From assembly GCF_003011885.1 (NCBI RefSeq), contig NZ_PXXO01000014.1, positions 1 through 59,305 of the forward strand: a stretch of 59,305 nt of DNA, written 5' to 3'. Positions 27,081-36,707 of this stretch are shown in pieces (within the stretch, counting starts at the first letter, position 1; each line of letters opens with the position of its first letter). Both the position numbers and the translations under genes were made by a program. The stretch is from Cyanobium usitatum str. Tous (GTDB lineage: Bacteria; Cyanobacteriota; Cyanobacteriia; PCC-6307; Cyanobiaceae). The notes under the pieces are model-generated. The model did not search any database and was not told where the DNA came from. It saw only the letters and a program-made list of their open reading frames with translations.

Positions 27081-27527
27081 CTAATGCGGTCCCCGCACCA
27101 GGGCTGCGACCGCGGCCTCCAGATCAGCGGGCAAGCGGCGCACCAGCCGGCGCTGATCCAGCCCAGGGGCGCTCTCCACCAGCACAAGCTCAACCCTTGC
27201 CTCAGCCGCCAGCTTTCCGCTTGCAGCTACAAAACGGCTGCGCCAGGGCAACTTCAGACCACAGCGCGGCAGCACCTCGCTCCACAGCTGCACAGCGTCG
27301 CCGTGAAACAGGGGCTGCTTGTAGTCAATGGTCAAACTCACCACCGGCAGCTCCAAGCCGCGAGCGGAAAGATCGCTGTAGGCGATGCCAGCTGCAGCCA
27401 GGGCCTCCACCCGCGCCTCCTCAAGCCAAGCCAAGTAAGCGCCATGCCACATCACGCCGGCGTGATCCGTGTGCTGGGGCAGCACACGGCGCTCCAGCAA
27501 CCAGCCTTCAGACACTCTCTTCACCAC
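27081..27527 (-). CDS. hotdog-fold acyl-CoA thioesterase (YbgC/4HBT family)
   Basis: A 148-residue 4HBT hotdog thioesterase. The family motif is HTDHAGVMWHGAYLAWLEEA (D.aGv.y...y...fE.aR), where the Asp of TDHAGV is the usual catalytic residue. It is followed by LPVVSLTIDYKQPLFHGDAV. In cyanobacteria such proteins include the DHNA-CoA thioesterase of phylloquinone synthesis, which is the likeliest role, but specificity is not visible in the sequence. It is first in the leftward operon; dprA starts 28 bases downstream. Confidence 0.85.
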   Translation of the reverse strand: MVKRVSEGWLLERRVLPQHTDHAGVMWHGAYLAWLEEARVEALAAAGIAYSDLSARGLELPVVSLTIDYKQPLFHGDAVQLWSEVLPRCGLKLPWRSRFVAASGKLAAEARVELVLVESAPGLDQRRLVRRLPADLEAAVAALVRGPH

Positions 27528-27637
27528 AGCCGGGCCAGCTTGGCCGGAGCGGGATGGTTGCGGTGTAGCGGGCAGATGGTTTGCACTTGCAGATCGGCCA
27601 TAGGCTGACAGGCAGCCTGCTACTTCGAGTCTTCTCA

Positions 27638-28486
27638 GTGTTTCGCAACGTTCTAATCGCCGATTCCGGCAAAGGCCACGTTGAAGAGATGGTGCGCATG
27701 CTGCGCGACATCCCGGCGGTGCGTGCAGCCCGCATCAACCTGCTGCACGTGGTGCCTGAGCAGGCTGGTGAGAGCTTCGCGGAGCACTCCCAAAAAGCGG
27801 CGGCTATCGCCGCCGAAGCGGTGCAACGGCTCGGGCTCAACCCCAGCGAGGTGAACACGATCATTCGGCAGGGAGACACCAAGCAAACGGTGCTGAAGGT
27901 GGCCGACGAACTCAACAGCGACCTGATCGTGATGGGCTCCAGAGGCCTGGGCCGCCTCCAGTCGATCCTCAGCAACAGCGCCAGCCAATACGTATTCCAG
28001 CTCTCGACCAGGCCGATGCTGCTGGTGCGCGACGACCTTTACATCCGCCACATCAACCGGGTAATGGTGACCATCGATGGCACCGGGGTCGGAGACGATG
28101 CCCTGAAACTGGCCTGCGAGCTTGTGCGGGAGATTCCTGGCGGCAGCCTCACCGGCGTCCATGTCACCCGCCAAGACATCACCCCTTCTCGGGGCGGCAA
28201 ATCCCCAGCCGATGCAGTACTCGAAAAAGCCAGCCAGCGAGCCCGTGGCTACGGAGTGGAGCTCAAGGCTGTGCATCGCAGCGGCGATGTCGGCCGCAGC
28301 GTGTGCGCCGCCGCCGAGGATCTCAAAGCCGACCTGCTGGTGATCGCTTCCCAGGATCGGCGCCCGGTGGTTGCTCGAGGACTGGTCGACATCGACCGGC
28401 TACTGGGCAGCTCTGTGAGCGACTACATCCGCGTTCATGCCCCAGCCCCTGTGTTGCTGGTGCGGGAGCCTGAGGGGAGGAACTAG
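27638..28486 (+). CDS. universal stress protein with two USP domains
   Basis: About 282 residues with two tandem USP domains. The first runs from [20 protein letters not shown] to [20 protein letters not shown] and [15 protein letters not shown]. The second runs from [20 protein letters not shown] to [20 protein letters not shown] and [14 protein letters not shown]. The G-2x-G-9x-G-S/T nucleotide-binding pattern is seen in the first domain ([17 protein letters not shown]) and altered in the second. The GTG start at 27638 puts the protein at the family N-terminus ([15 protein letters not shown]); the frame is open upstream. Its stop overlaps the convergent psbM. Confidence 0.9.
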   Translation: MFRNVLIADSGKGHVEEMVRMLRDIPAVRAARINLLHVVPEQAGESFAEHSQKAAAIAAEAVQRLGLNPSEVNTIIRQGDTKQTVLKVADELNSDLIVMGSRGLGRLQSILSNSASQYVFQLSTRPMLLVRDDLYIRHINRVMVTIDGTGVGDDALKLACELVREIPGGSLTGVHVTRQDITPSRGGKSPADAVLEKASQRARGYGVELKAVHRSGDVGRSVCAAAEDLKADLLVIASQDRRPVVARGLVDIDRLLGSSVSDYIRVHAPAPVLLVREPEGRN

Positions 28487-28590
28487 CCCCCCTGGCGGCT
28501 GTTGGTTTGAATGTAAAGAATGATCAAAAAGACGGCGGGAACCAACACGAACAAAAGGCTGGCAACAAAGCCGAGATCGTTGGTTTCCAT
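28483..28590 (-). CDS. psbM: photosystem II protein M
   Basis: A 35-residue PSII low-molecular-weight subunit at the dimer interface: [35 protein letters not shown]. The sequence [25 protein letters not shown] is diagnostic. One membrane span. It is the last gene after the ferredoxin, in the same direction with a 48-base gap, and its stop overlaps the USP stop. Confidence 0.96.
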   Translation of the reverse strand: METNDLGFVASLLFVLVPAVFLIILYIQTNSRQGG

Positions 28591-28638
28591 GGCTGAAGGG
28601 GAAGTGAGGGGAGGGTATCACCGCCAAATGGGCGCTTT

Positions 28639-29124
28639 TCAGGAGGCTTCACCGCTCGTTGCGGTTGGGGCCTGTTCATCGCCCTGGCTCTGACCTTCAC
28701 CCCCATCCTCTAAATCCTCCTCGCCTTCCTGTACCGGAGGGGCAGGCCAGGCTGTGGGGCCGCTAGGCAGGGGCTTGGCCTGGGCCTCCGCCACCAAATT
28801 TTCCTGGTCGGCCATGCCCACCTGGGGCCGAGTCAAAACCAAAACGGACTCCTGGACCATGGTTTGACAGGCAAGCCTCCAGGTTTGGGGGCGCCGGCGC
28901 AGTTTTTGGTCTTCCACGGCGGTACGGCCGCTCAGCACCTGGGCACCGGTGCCCTCCGGAATTGCCACAAAGCAGGTGATGCACTGGCCGCAGCCGCCGC
29001 AATTGCCTAGGGCACCCTTGAGGCCGTAGAGCTGAATGCCCTCCCGCAAAGCCACTTCTCGCAGGTTTTCGCCGGGGTAGCACTCAATGTCGCGGCCCTC
29101 GCGAACAAATCGGATCACGGGCAT
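28639..29124 (-). CDS. [2Fe-2S] ferredoxin with an acidic C-terminal tail
   Basis: A 161-residue protein. Residues 1-95 form an adrenodoxin/plant-type ferredoxin fold: the cluster cysteines are Cys42, Cys45 and Cys48 (GNCGGCGQC) and Cys86 (RLACQ). Residues about 105-161 are a low-complexity Pro/Glu/Gly-rich tail ([20 protein letters not shown]), absent from ordinary ferredoxins. It is divergent from psbB and upstream of psbM, a linkage seen in picocyanobacteria, so a PSII-related role is conceivable. The exact redox partner is unknown. Confidence 0.9.
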   Translation of the reverse strand: MPVIRFVREGRDIECYPGENLREVALREGIQLYGLKGALGNCGGCGQCITCFVAIPEGTGAQVLSGRTAVEDQKLRRRPQTWRLACQTMVQESVLVLTRPQVGMADQENLVAEAQAKPLPSGPTAWPAPPVQEGEEDLEDGGEGQSQGDEQAPTATSGEAS

Positions 29125-29238
29125 GAAACCTTTTTGCAGAGGTCTTCATTCTGGGCCAGGCCGTTGCGGTCCGTTACCTGGAGCGCACCGCGGCCGGAGC
29201 GCCCCTTACGATCGCCCAACCCACCCAGAACTACCCCC

Positions 29239-30798
29239 ATGGGATTGCCCTGGTATCGGGTGCACACGGTCGTCATTAACGACCCGGGCCGATTGCTCGC
29301 AGTGCACCTCATGCACACCGCCCTGGTTGCCGGCTGGGCCGGCTCCATGGCGCTCTATGAGCTCGCAATTTTTGATCCCTCAGACGCGGTACTCAACCCG
29401 ATGTGGCGCCAGGGCATGTTCGTCATGCCTTTCATGGCCCGACTCGGCGTAACCGGCAGCTGGGGCGGCTGGAGCATCACCGGCGAAACCGGCGTTGACC
29501 CGGGATTCTGGAGCTTTGAAGGTGTGGCTGCAGCCCACATCATCTTCAGCGGCCTGCTCTTCCTAGCCGCCATTTGGCACTGGACTTATTGGGATCTAGA
29601 GATCTGGCAGGACCCACGCACCGGCGAACCTGCCCTCGATCTGCCCAAAATCTTTGGCATCCACCTGCTACTTGCCGGCCTTGGTTGCTTCGGATTCGGG
29701 GCCTTTCACCTCACCGGGGTCTTCGGACCTGGCATGTGGGTCAGTGATCCATATGGAATAACGGGACACTTAGAGCCAGTCCAACCATCCTGGGGCCCAG
29801 AAGGATTCAATCCCTTCAACCCTGGCGGCATCGTGGCCCACCACATTGCTGCTGGCATCGTTGGAATCATTGCTGGCATCTTCCACATCACCACTCGTCC
29901 GCCCGAGCGCCTCTACAAGGCCCTCCGCATGGGCAACATCGAAACGGTGCTGGCCTCGGCGATCGCCGCTGTCTTCTTCGCGGCTTTCATTGTTGCCGGC
30001 ACGATGTGGTATGGCGCTGCAGCAACCCCTGTAGAGCTCTTTGGACCCACCCGTTATCAGTGGGACCAGAGCTACTTCAAGACGGAAATCAATCGTCGAG
30101 TCCAAACCGCGCTCGACAACGGAGCCACCAAGGAACAGGCCTATGCCTCGATTCCGGAGAAGCTGGCCTTCTATGACTATGTCGGCAACAGTCCTGCCAA
30201 GGGCGGCCTGTTCCGGGTTGGTCCGATGGTTAATGGCGACGGTCTCCCCACAGGCTGGATTGGCCACATTTCCTTCACTGACAAAGATGGCCGGGACCTT
30301 GAGGTGCGCCGCCTGCCCAACTTCTTCGAGAACTTCCCCGTAGTTCTCCAGGATCAAGAAGGCATCGTTCGCGCCGACATCCCCTTCCGTCGGGCTGAGG
30401 CCAAGTATTCCTTTGAGCAGACCGGTGTGACGGCAACCGTCTACGGCGGCGCCCTCAATGGCCAGGTCTTTACTGATCCTGCCGACGTGAAGCGCCTGGC
30501 TCGTAAGGCCCAGCTCGGTGAAGCCTTCGAGTTTGACCGCGAGACTTATCACTCCGACGGCACCTTCCGCAGCTCACCCCGTGGTTGGTTCACATTCGGA
30601 CACGCCACCTTCGCCCTTCTGTTCTTCTTCGGCCACATCTGGCACGGTGCTCGCACCCTGTATCGCGATGTGTTTGCCGGTATTGATCCCGACCTGGGCG
30701 AACAAGTGGAATTCGGTCTATTCCAGAAACTGGGCGACCGCTCGACCCGTCGTCTGCCCGAGGGCTACGTGCCCCCGGCAGGCAGTCCCCTCAGCTGA
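29239..30798 (+). CDS. psbB: photosystem II CP47 chlorophyll apoprotein
   Basis: CP47 inner antenna (519 residues) of the PSII core. It starts [20 protein letters not shown], has six membrane spans with many His ligands ([54 protein letters not shown]), a large lumenal loop, and the [20 protein letters not shown] segment near the C-terminus. ATG 29239 matches the universal start; the frame is open for another 35 codons. psbT follows after 24 bases. It is divergent from the ferredoxin gene. Confidence 0.98.
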   Translation: MGLPWYRVHTVVINDPGRLLAVHLMHTALVAGWAGSMALYELAIFDPSDAVLNPMWRQGMFVMPFMARLGVTGSWGGWSITGETGVDPGFWSFEGVAAAHIIFSGLLFLAAIWHWTYWDLEIWQDPRTGEPALDLPKIFGIHLLLAGLGCFGFGAFHLTGVFGPGMWVSDPYGITGHLEPVQPSWGPEGFNPFNPGGIVAHHIAAGIVGIIAGIFHITTRPPERLYKALRMGNIETVLASAIAAVFFAAFIVAGTMWYGAAATPVELFGPTRYQWDQSYFKTEINRRVQTALDNGATKEQAYASIPEKLAFYDYVGNSPAKGGLFRVGPMVNGDGLPTGWIGHISFTDKDGRDLEVRRLPNFFENFPVVLQDQEGIVRADIPFRRAEAKYSFEQTGVTATVYGGALNGQVFTDPADVKRLARKAQLGEAFEFDRETYHSDGTFRSSPRGWFTFGHATFALLFFFGHIWHGARTLYRDVFAGIDPDLGEQVEFGLFQKLGDRSTRRLPEGYVPPAGSPLS

Positions 30799-30822
30799 CC
30801 GCCAGCACCCCCGAGGACATCC

Positions 30823-30918
30823 ATGGAAAGCTTCGCTTACATCCTGATCCTGGCCCTGGCCATCTCCACGCTCTTCTTTGCAATCGCCTTCCGCGATCCC
30901 CCCAAGATCGGCAAATAA
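30823..30918 (+). CDS. psbT: photosystem II protein T
   Basis: A 31-residue PSII subunit: [31 protein letters not shown]. One span and the FRDPPKI tail are diagnostic. It is located 24 bases after psbB, as in nearly all oxygenic phototrophs, and followed by a strong terminator. Confidence 0.97.
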   Translation: MESFAYILILALAISTLFFAIAFRDPPKIGK

Positions 30919-30934
30919 TCAGCCAGAGCCCTTT

Positions 30935-30963
30935 AAAGCCCCTGCTTCGGCAGGGGCTTTTTT
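30935..30963 (+). terminator. rho-independent terminator of psbBT
   Basis: AAAGCCCCTGC and GCAGGGGCTTT form an 11-bp stem with a TTCG tetraloop, followed by a run of Ts. It ends the psbB-psbT transcript before nrdR. Confidence 0.95.
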
Positions 30964-31042
30964 GTTGTGCGATTGGCGAATGCAGGCCTTTCCAAATGAA
31001 AAAGTGCTGCTTACACTTGAATGACACTCCCGGATGCCAGGG

Positions 31043-31537
31043 ATGCAATGTCCCTCATGCCAACACACCGATAGCCGGGTGCTCGAATCTCGAGCGGCCG
31101 ACAGTGGTCGCAGTGTGAGGCGGCGGCGTGAGTGTCTCAACTGCGAATTCCGCTTCACTACCTATGAACGGGTAGAGACAGTGCCCATCACTGTGGTGAA
31201 GCGCAACTCCTCGCGGGAAACCTTCAACCGCGTCAAGTTGCTGCACGGGCTGCTGCGCGCCTGCGAAAAAACAGGCCTAGAGCCGGCCCGGCTCGAAGGG
31301 GTGGTGGATGAAATCGAACTCCAGCTGCAGCAACGCAGCGGACGGGAGGTGAGCAGTGCCGAAATCGGTGAACTTGTGCTTCAGCAGCTCAGCGAAATGA
31401 GTGAGGTTGCCTATGTGCGCTTTGCCTCTGTCTATCGCCAGTTCCAGGGCGTAAGCGACTTTGTGTCCACCTTGGAAGGACTGCACAAGCGCAGTGGTGG
31501 CCGCTTGCGCAAAGCCAGCTTGGCCACGGTCAGCTGA
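31043..31537 (+). CDS. nrdR: transcriptional repressor NrdR
   Basis: A 164-residue repressor of ribonucleotide reductase genes. The N-terminal zinc ribbon has two CxxC pairs ([21 protein letters not shown]), and an ATP-cone follows ([20 protein letters not shown] then [11 protein letters not shown]). ATG 31043 starts at the canonical MQCPSC; an ATG 9 bases earlier would add MPG. The stop lies inside the first unit of a 14-base tandem repeat array. Confidence 0.94.
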   Translation: MQCPSCQHTDSRVLESRAADSGRSVRRRRECLNCEFRFTTYERVETVPITVVKRNSSRETFNRVKLLHGLLRACEKTGLEPARLEGVVDEIELQLQQRSGREVSSAEIGELVLQQLSEMSEVAYVRFASVYRQFQGVSDFVSTLEGLHKRSGGRLRKASLATVS

Positions 31538-31631
31538 CCTGGTTCAGCTGACCTGGTTCAGCTGACCTGGTTCAGCTGACCTGGTTCAGCTGACCTCATT
31601 CAACTGACCGTGTCCAAGCTGAACCAGGTCA
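31531..31631 (+). repeat. 14-bp tandem repeat array with an inverted copy
   Basis: The unit CAGCTGACCTGGTT begins at 31531, 31545, 31559 and 31573 (perfect), then 31587 (two changes) and 31601 (degenerate). A reverse-complement copy, AGCTGAACCAGGTCA, follows at about 31617-31631, so the RNA can fold a stem of about 15 bp with any of the units. The array begins within the last codons of nrdR and ends about 115 bases before rps1. No T-run follows. Confidence 0.9.
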
Positions 31632-31745
31632 AAGCAACGGAAACACGCTGCTGCCGCATTGGTACAGTAACAAACCGGGTTTGCTCTGCTGGCGGGCAGA
31701 TCATCCGTTCCTTTCCTACTGCTTCAGGCAGACCGCCACCTATCC

Positions 31746-32831
31746 ATGACCGTGACCCCTTCCGATACCAGCACTGAAGCGCTCAACCAAGACGCGATCA
31801 GTGCCGAGGCCGAGCTCGATTTCGCCGCCGCCATGGGCGATGACCTCGATCTAGCCATTCCGGAAGAGGTCCCCACCGCCGATGACCCCAGCAGTCGCGC
31901 TGCATCCCGCAACGACGCTGATGGCGTGGGTTTCACCCTGGATGAGTTTGCCTCGCTACTGAGCAAGTACGACTACAACTTCAAGCCGGGTGACGTTGTC
32001 AACGGCACCGTGTTTGCCCTGGAATCGAAGGGCGCCATGATCGATATCGGCGCCAAAACAGCGGCGTTTATGCCGGTGCAGGAGGTGTCGATCAACCGGG
32101 TTGAGGGCCTCAGCGACGTTCTCGTACCAGGCGAGGTGCGCGAGTTCTTCATCATGAGTGAGGAGAACGAAGACGGCCAGCTCTCGCTTTCCATACGCCG
32201 CATCGAGTATCAGCGTGCCTGGGAACGGGTGCGCCAGCTGCAGAAAGAAGACGCGACCATCTACAGCGAAGTGTTTGCCACCAACCGTGGTGGCGCCCTC
32301 GTACGGGTCGAAGGCTTGCGCGGCTTCATTCCCGGCAGCCACATCAGCACCCGGAAGGCCAAAGAAGAGCTGGTGGCCGACTTCCTGCCCCTCAAGTTCC
32401 TTGAGGTGGACGAGGAGCGCAACCGCCTGGTGCTCAGCCATCGCCGCGCCCTGGTGGAACGCAAGATGAATCGCCTCGAAGTGGGCGAAGTGGTGCTCGG
32501 CACCGTGCGCGGCATCAAGCCCTACGGCGCCTTTATTGATATCGGTGGAGTCAGCGGCCTGCTGCACATCTCCGAAATCAGCCACGAGCACATCGAGACA
32601 CCGCACACGGTGCTCAATGTCAACGACCAGATGAAGGTGATGATCATCGACCTCGATGCCGAGCGGGGCCGCATCTCCCTCTCGACCAAGGCCCTAGAGC
32701 CCGAGCCCGGCGACATGCTCACCGACCCTCAGAAAGTGTTCGATAAAGCCGAGGAAATGGCCGCACGGTACAAGCAGATGTTGCTTGAGCAGGCCGAAGA
32801 CAACGAACCAATGGGCGTCACCCTCGACTAA
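31746..32831 (+). CDS. rps1: 30S ribosomal protein S1
   Basis: A 361-residue cyanobacterial S1 with three S1 domains: GDVVNGTVFALESKGAMIDI (about residue 82), a second domain around ATIYSEVFATNRGGALVRVE and GLRGFIPGSH, and a third, the best conserved, at GEVVLGTVRGIKPYGAFIDI and GGVSGLLHISEISH. The N-terminal 70 residues are acidic and poorly ordered, as in relatives. It binds mRNA at translation initiation. The length fits the three-domain cyanobacterial form rather than the six-domain enterobacterial one. Confidence 0.95.
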   Translation: MTVTPSDTSTEALNQDAISAEAELDFAAAMGDDLDLAIPEEVPTADDPSSRAASRNDADGVGFTLDEFASLLSKYDYNFKPGDVVNGTVFALESKGAMIDIGAKTAAFMPVQEVSINRVEGLSDVLVPGEVREFFIMSEENEDGQLSLSIRRIEYQRAWERVRQLQKEDATIYSEVFATNRGGALVRVEGLRGFIPGSHISTRKAKEELVADFLPLKFLEVDEERNRLVLSHRRALVERKMNRLEVGEVVLGTVRGIKPYGAFIDIGGVSGLLHISEISHEHIETPHTVLNVNDQMKVMIIDLDAERGRISLSTKALEPEPGDMLTDPQKVFDKAEEMAARYKQMLLEQAEDNEPMGVTLD

Positions 32832-32855
32832 GCCAGGCCCAACTACGAGCCCTCC

Positions 32856-33671
32856 ATGGCCGAGCTGTTTCTGCGGGGACAACCCCTGGCCGATGCCACG
32901 GGAACACCATTCCCAATCGAAGCGGTGTTGTTCGACAAGGACGGCACCCTTTGCATCAGCGAACCCATGCTCCACACCCTGGCCTCGGCCAGGGTTTTTC
33001 ATGCCTGCGAGCTGTTGGGGAAACGCCACCCAGAGCTACCCACCAGCCGAGGCGAAGAACTGGCTCAGCTACTTCAGCGGGCCTACGGGCTCCGCAATAT
33101 CGCCATCGATCCAGCCGGCGCCACGGCCGTCGGCTCCCGCAGCCACAACCTGATCTCCACCGCCACAGCTTTGGCCCAGGTTGGTCTTGGCTGGCCAGAA
33201 GCCCTGGAATTAAGCGAAAGCGTATTTGCGGCCACCGATGGCCTGCATGGCCAGGGAAGTGAGCACCGGCCAATCGCCACCACCGGACTCCACGATTTGA
33301 TGCAAGCACTGCAGGAAGCAGGAGTGGTGTGCGCCGTGATCAGCAACGATGACGAGGCTGGCATCGAAGCTTTTCTGGCCAGCCAAAACCTCAGGTCCAG
33401 GTTTCAAGCCCTGTGGAGTGCCGACCACAACCCGCGCAAGCCAGACCCGGCCGCGGTGCACGCCCTCTGCGCCCAACTGGGTATAAAAGCCAACCGTTGC
33501 GCCCTGATCGGCGATGCCAACAGCGACCTGCGCATGGCCCAGCAGGCGGGGGTGCCCGTGGTGCTCGGCTATGGGTCGGGCTGGAGCATCGCCCCGCCAC
33601 TAGATCCGCGCTTCCCCTGCCTGCAACATTGGCGCGAGCTCCAGGTAAAAGCAGGCCAGCACATAGGCTGA
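32856..33671 (+). CDS. HAD-family hydrolase (phosphatase)
   Basis: A 271-residue haloacid dehalogenase-type hydrolase. Motif I is VLFDKDGTLC (about residues 24-33, both Asp present), motif II is VCAVISNDDEAG, motif III is the Lys of ADHNPRKPDPAAV, and motif IV is CALIGDANSDLRMAQQAG. A helical cap lies between motifs I and II, as in the phosphoglycolate phosphatase-like group. Substrate unknown. It starts 24 bases after rps1 and is followed 21 bases later by metK, so the three may be co-transcribed. Confidence 0.88.
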   Translation: MAELFLRGQPLADATGTPFPIEAVLFDKDGTLCISEPMLHTLASARVFHACELLGKRHPELPTSRGEELAQLLQRAYGLRNIAIDPAGATAVGSRSHNLISTATALAQVGLGWPEALELSESVFAATDGLHGQGSEHRPIATTGLHDLMQALQEAGVVCAVISNDDEAGIEAFLASQNLRSRFQALWSADHNPRKPDPAAVHALCAQLGIKANRCALIGDANSDLRMAQQAGVPVVLGYGSGWSIAPPLDPRFPCLQHWRELQVKAGQHIG

Positions 33672-33692
33672 GTTCAGTTGAATTAAGGCTGC

Positions 33693-34940
33693 ATGAGCCG
33701 CTACGTCTTCACCTCCGAGTCGGTAACTGAAGGGCACCCCGACAAGATCTGTGACCAGGTGAGCGATGCGGTGCTTGACGCCCTGCTGGCCCAGGACCCG
33801 GCTTCTCGAGTTGCCTGCGAGACCGTGGTCAACACCGGCCTTTGCCTAATCACAGGTGAAGTGACAACCACCGCCCGGGTTGACTTCAACACCCTGGTGC
33901 GGGGCGTGATCAACCAGATCGGCTATGCCGGGGCCCGCGCCGGCGGCTTCGATGCTCACAGCTGCGCCGTGCTGGTGGCCCTAGACCAGCAGTCCCCTGA
34001 TATTGCCCAGGGGGTAAATGAGGCCGACGACCACGACGGCGACCCCCTCGATCTGGTGGGAGCAGGCGACCAAGGGATCATGTTTGGCTACGCCTGCAAC
34101 GAGACGCCAGAGCTAATGCCTCTGCCGATCAGCCTGGCCCATCGCCTGGCGAGGCGGCTGGCCGAGGTGCGTCACAACGGCAGCCTCGGCTATTTGCTGC
34201 CCGACGGCAAAACCCAGGTGAGCGTCGTCTACGAAAACGAAGTGCCCGTGTCGATCGACACGATCTTGATCTCCACCCAGCACACAGCTGAGATCGATGG
34301 CATCTCGGATGAAAAAGCAATTCGGGAGCGCATTGCCGCCGACCTCTGGAGCCACGTGGTGGAGCCCGCCACCGCCGATCTGGCCCTCAAGCCCTCCCAG
34401 GCAGATACTCGCTTCCTGGTGAACCCCACCGGCAAATTTGTGGTGGGCGGCCCCCAGGGTGACGCCGGTCTAACAGGCCGCAAAATCATCGTCGATACCT
34501 ACGGCGGCTATGCCCGTCATGGCGGTGGCGCCTTCTCGGGAAAGGACCCCACCAAGGTGGATCGCTCCGCCGCCTACGCCGCCCGCTTCGTGGCTAAAGC
34601 TCTCGTGGCTGCAGGCCTGGCCCGCAAATGCGAAGTGCAGCTCAGCTACGCCATCGGCGTAGCCAAACCAGTCAGCATCCTGGTGGAAAGCTTCGGCACG
34701 GGCGCCATCAGCAATGACGACCTCACCACCCTGGTGCAGGACCAGTTCGACCTGCGCCCCGGGGCCATCATCGACACCTTCGGTTTACGGGAGCTGCCCC
34801 AGCAACGCGGCGGCCGTTTTTATCAAGATGTGGCTGCCTACGGCCATTTCGGCCGCACCGACCTGGATCTGCCCTGGGAAAACGTGGACGCCATCGCTGC
34901 CACGCTCAAGCAGGTCACCGCAGCGCAGGTCAACGCCTGA
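33693..34940 (+). CDS. metK: S-adenosylmethionine synthase
   Basis: A 415-residue methionine adenosyltransferase, which makes SAM from Met and ATP. Signature stretches: [20 protein letters not shown] at the N-terminus, [20 protein letters not shown] and [20 protein letters not shown] (P-loop). The length matches the family. No SAM-binding riboswitch fits in the 21 bases upstream. Confidence 0.97.
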   Translation: MSRYVFTSESVTEGHPDKICDQVSDAVLDALLAQDPASRVACETVVNTGLCLITGEVTTTARVDFNTLVRGVINQIGYAGARAGGFDAHSCAVLVALDQQSPDIAQGVNEADDHDGDPLDLVGAGDQGIMFGYACNETPELMPLPISLAHRLARRLAEVRHNGSLGYLLPDGKTQVSVVYENEVPVSIDTILISTQHTAEIDGISDEKAIRERIAADLWSHVVEPATADLALKPSQADTRFLVNPTGKFVVGGPQGDAGLTGRKIIVDTYGGYARHGGGAFSGKDPTKVDRSAAYAARFVAKALVAAGLARKCEVQLSYAIGVAKPVSILVESFGTGAISNDDLTTLVQDQFDLRPGAIIDTFGLRELPQQRGGRFYQDVAAYGHFGRTDLDLPWENVDAIAATLKQVTAAQVNA

Positions 34941-34955
34941 GCTGCAGTCCGGCGG

Positions 34956-36221
34956 GTGAACACTGCACTTGCCCTTGGGGTGGATCTGGGCAGTAGTGGT
35001 CTGCGGATTGCCCTGATAGGCCCAGACGGCGAGCAGCTGATCGAAGAGTCCAGCCCCTATCCATCCAGCCTGGAGGAGCCTTTGGGCTGGGTGGAGGGAT
35101 TAACAAGCCTCTGCGGGCTGCTGCCAGCAGCTACCCGCAAGCAGGTTGGGGCCCTGGCGGTGGATGGCACCTCCGGCACCCTGCTGCTGTGCCGTCCCGA
35201 TGGCCAGCCCGGCCCTGGCTGCCTAGGCAAAGCCCTGGCCTATCACTTCGCCTGCCGTGAGCAGGCCCCTATTGCTGCAGCCATGGCCGGTTCAGGCCCA
35301 GCCGCCAGTGCCAACGGCAGCCTGGCCCGGGCCCTGCACCTGCTGGCACAGGCCCAAGAAATCGGAACGGGCGGCCCCTGGCTGCTGCGTCACCAGGCCG
35401 ACTGGCTAACCGGCTGGTTGCTTGGTGACTGGAGCTGGGGAGAAGAGGGCAACAACCTGCGCCTCGGCTGGAATCTGCAACAGCAGGGCTGGAGTGGCTC
35501 GATTGCGCGCCAGCCATGGGCCACTGCCTTGCCGGCGATCCGCCCCAGCGGCGCGGTGCTGGGGCGGATCGCTGCTACGACCGCCCAAAAGCTGGGACTG
35601 GCGCCTGGCTGTCAGGTGGTGGCAGGCAGCACCGACGCCAACGCCGGGGTGCTTGCCGCCCAGCCAGGTAGGGGCGATGGCGTCACCGTGCTGGGTACCA
35701 CGCTGGTGCTCAAACAGTTCAGCCCCAGGCCGATCGAAGGGCCAGGCATCAGCTGTCACCGAGTAGCAGGAAGCTGGCTGGTGGGTGGTGCCTCCAATGC
35801 CGGAGCCGGCATCCTGAGGCGCTTCTTCAGTGACGGACAGATCGAAGAGTTGAGCCGCCAGATCGACCCTCGCCAGCCCACGGGTCTGCAGCTGCGGCCG
35901 CTGCCAGCCCGTGGGGAGCGCTTTCCTGTGGACGATCCTGAACTAGAGCCGCTGCTGGGCCCGCGCCCGATCAGCGACGTCCGCTACCTCCAGGCCCTGC
36001 TGGAGGGCCTCACAGCCCTCGAAAAACAGGGATGGCAGCGGTTGCAAGCGGCCGGCGCCCCCGACTTGGAGCGGGTGATCACCCTGGGGGGCGGGGCCCG
36101 CAACCCCCAATGGCGGCGGCTGCGCCAGCAGAGCCTGGGCATACCGGTGCTGAATCGACCGGGGTGCACAGCTGCCCTTGGCATGGCCAGACTGGCCGCA
36201 ACAGCCCTGCAAAAACCATGA
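34956..36221 (+). CDS. FGGY-family carbohydrate kinase, probably D-ribulose kinase type
   Basis: A 421-residue sugar kinase of the FGGY family. Features: LALGVDLGSSGLRIALIGPD (phosphate-1 motif), GALAVDGTSGTLLLCRPDGQ, VVAGSTDANAGVLAAQPGRG, and VITLGGGARNPQWRRLRQQS (adenosine motif). It is shorter than typical xylulokinases (about 500) and resembles the short cyanobacterial and plant kinases described as D-ribulose or xylulose kinases. GTG start at 34956, 15 bases after metK. The next small gene overlaps its stop as ATGA. Confidence 0.85.
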   Translation: MNTALALGVDLGSSGLRIALIGPDGEQLIEESSPYPSSLEEPLGWVEGLTSLCGLLPAATRKQVGALAVDGTSGTLLLCRPDGQPGPGCLGKALAYHFACREQAPIAAAMAGSGPAASANGSLARALHLLAQAQEIGTGGPWLLRHQADWLTGWLLGDWSWGEEGNNLRLGWNLQQQGWSGSIARQPWATALPAIRPSGAVLGRIAATTAQKLGLAPGCQVVAGSTDANAGVLAAQPGRGDGVTVLGTTLVLKQFSPRPIEGPGISCHRVAGSWLVGGASNAGAGILRRFFSDGQIEELSRQIDPRQPTGLQLRPLPARGERFPVDDPELEPLLGPRPISDVRYLQALLEGLTALEKQGWQRLQAAGAPDLERVITLGGGARNPQWRRLRQQSLGIPVLNRPGCTAALGMARLAATALQKP

Positions 36222-36337
36222 ACGACCGCCTGCGCTCTGTGATCTCCATGGCGGTGTTTGTGGTGCTGGCTGGCTATGTGGGCTTCAGTGCCCTGCGTCT
36301 TGGCCTGTTGTTGTGGCAGCGCTTCGGCGCCGCCTAA
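36218..36337 (+). CDS. 39-residue single-span membrane protein
   Basis: MNDRLRSVISMAVFVVLAGY, VGFSALRLGLLLWQRFGAA. The start overlaps the kinase stop (ATGA), a strong sign of a real, translationally coupled gene. One membrane span. No homologue recognised; function unknown. Confidence 0.7.
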   Translation: MNDRLRSVISMAVFVVLAGYVGFSALRLGLLLWQRFGAA

Positions 36338-36396
36338 CTCCCTCAGCAGCTTCGTCCGAGCCAGAATCACTCCCATACCCACCGCCGCTCAGCACC

Positions 36397-36663
36397 ATGG
36401 CCGCCGACCCCATCACCCCCGCCGTGAGCGATCGGATTTGCCGACACATGAATGACGACCATGCCGAGGCGGTGCTGGCCTATGCCCGTCACTACGGCGG
36501 CCTAGGCGCAGCCGAAAAGGCAAGCCTGGTAGCAGTCCGAGCCGAAGCCATGGAGCTTGATGTGGATGGCGCCAAGGTCACAGTGCCCTTCGACCACTGC
36601 CTTAGTGACAGTGAAGATGCCCATCGCACCCTGGTGGCGATGTTGCGGGCCCTGCCCCGCTGA
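36397..36663 (+). CDS. DUF2470 domain protein
   Basis: An 88-residue protein, nearly all DUF2470: ISDRICRHMNDDHAEAVLAY is here VSDRICRHMNDDHAEAVLAY, followed by RAEAMELDVDGAKVTVPFDH. This domain is found alone or fused C-terminally to pyridoxamine-phosphate-oxidase-like heme-binding proteins, and in plants near chloroplast heme and PSI assembly factors. The HMNDDH motif is conserved here. The role is unknown. ATG 36397. Confidence 0.8.
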   Translation: MAADPITPAVSDRICRHMNDDHAEAVLAYARHYGGLGAAEKASLVAVRAEAMELDVDGAKVTVPFDHCLSDSEDAHRTLVAMLRALPR

Positions 36664-36707
36664 AGCCGGCGGCGTGGGAACCCTGCAGGAAACCTGCAGA
36701 TCCATCC

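Noticed and set aside
26172-27608. Long plus-strand open frame of 478 codons
   Set aside because: It lies opposite dprA and the thioesterase, both with clear family motifs, and has shadow composition (Pro/Arg/Gln/His-rich). High GC produces such antisense frames.
31531-31631. CRISPR array
   Set aside because: The units are only 14 bases and directly tandem without spacers; no cas genes are nearby.
33672-33692. SAM riboswitch upstream of metK
   Set aside because: Only 21 bases separate the HAD gene and metK, too short for any known SAM aptamer.
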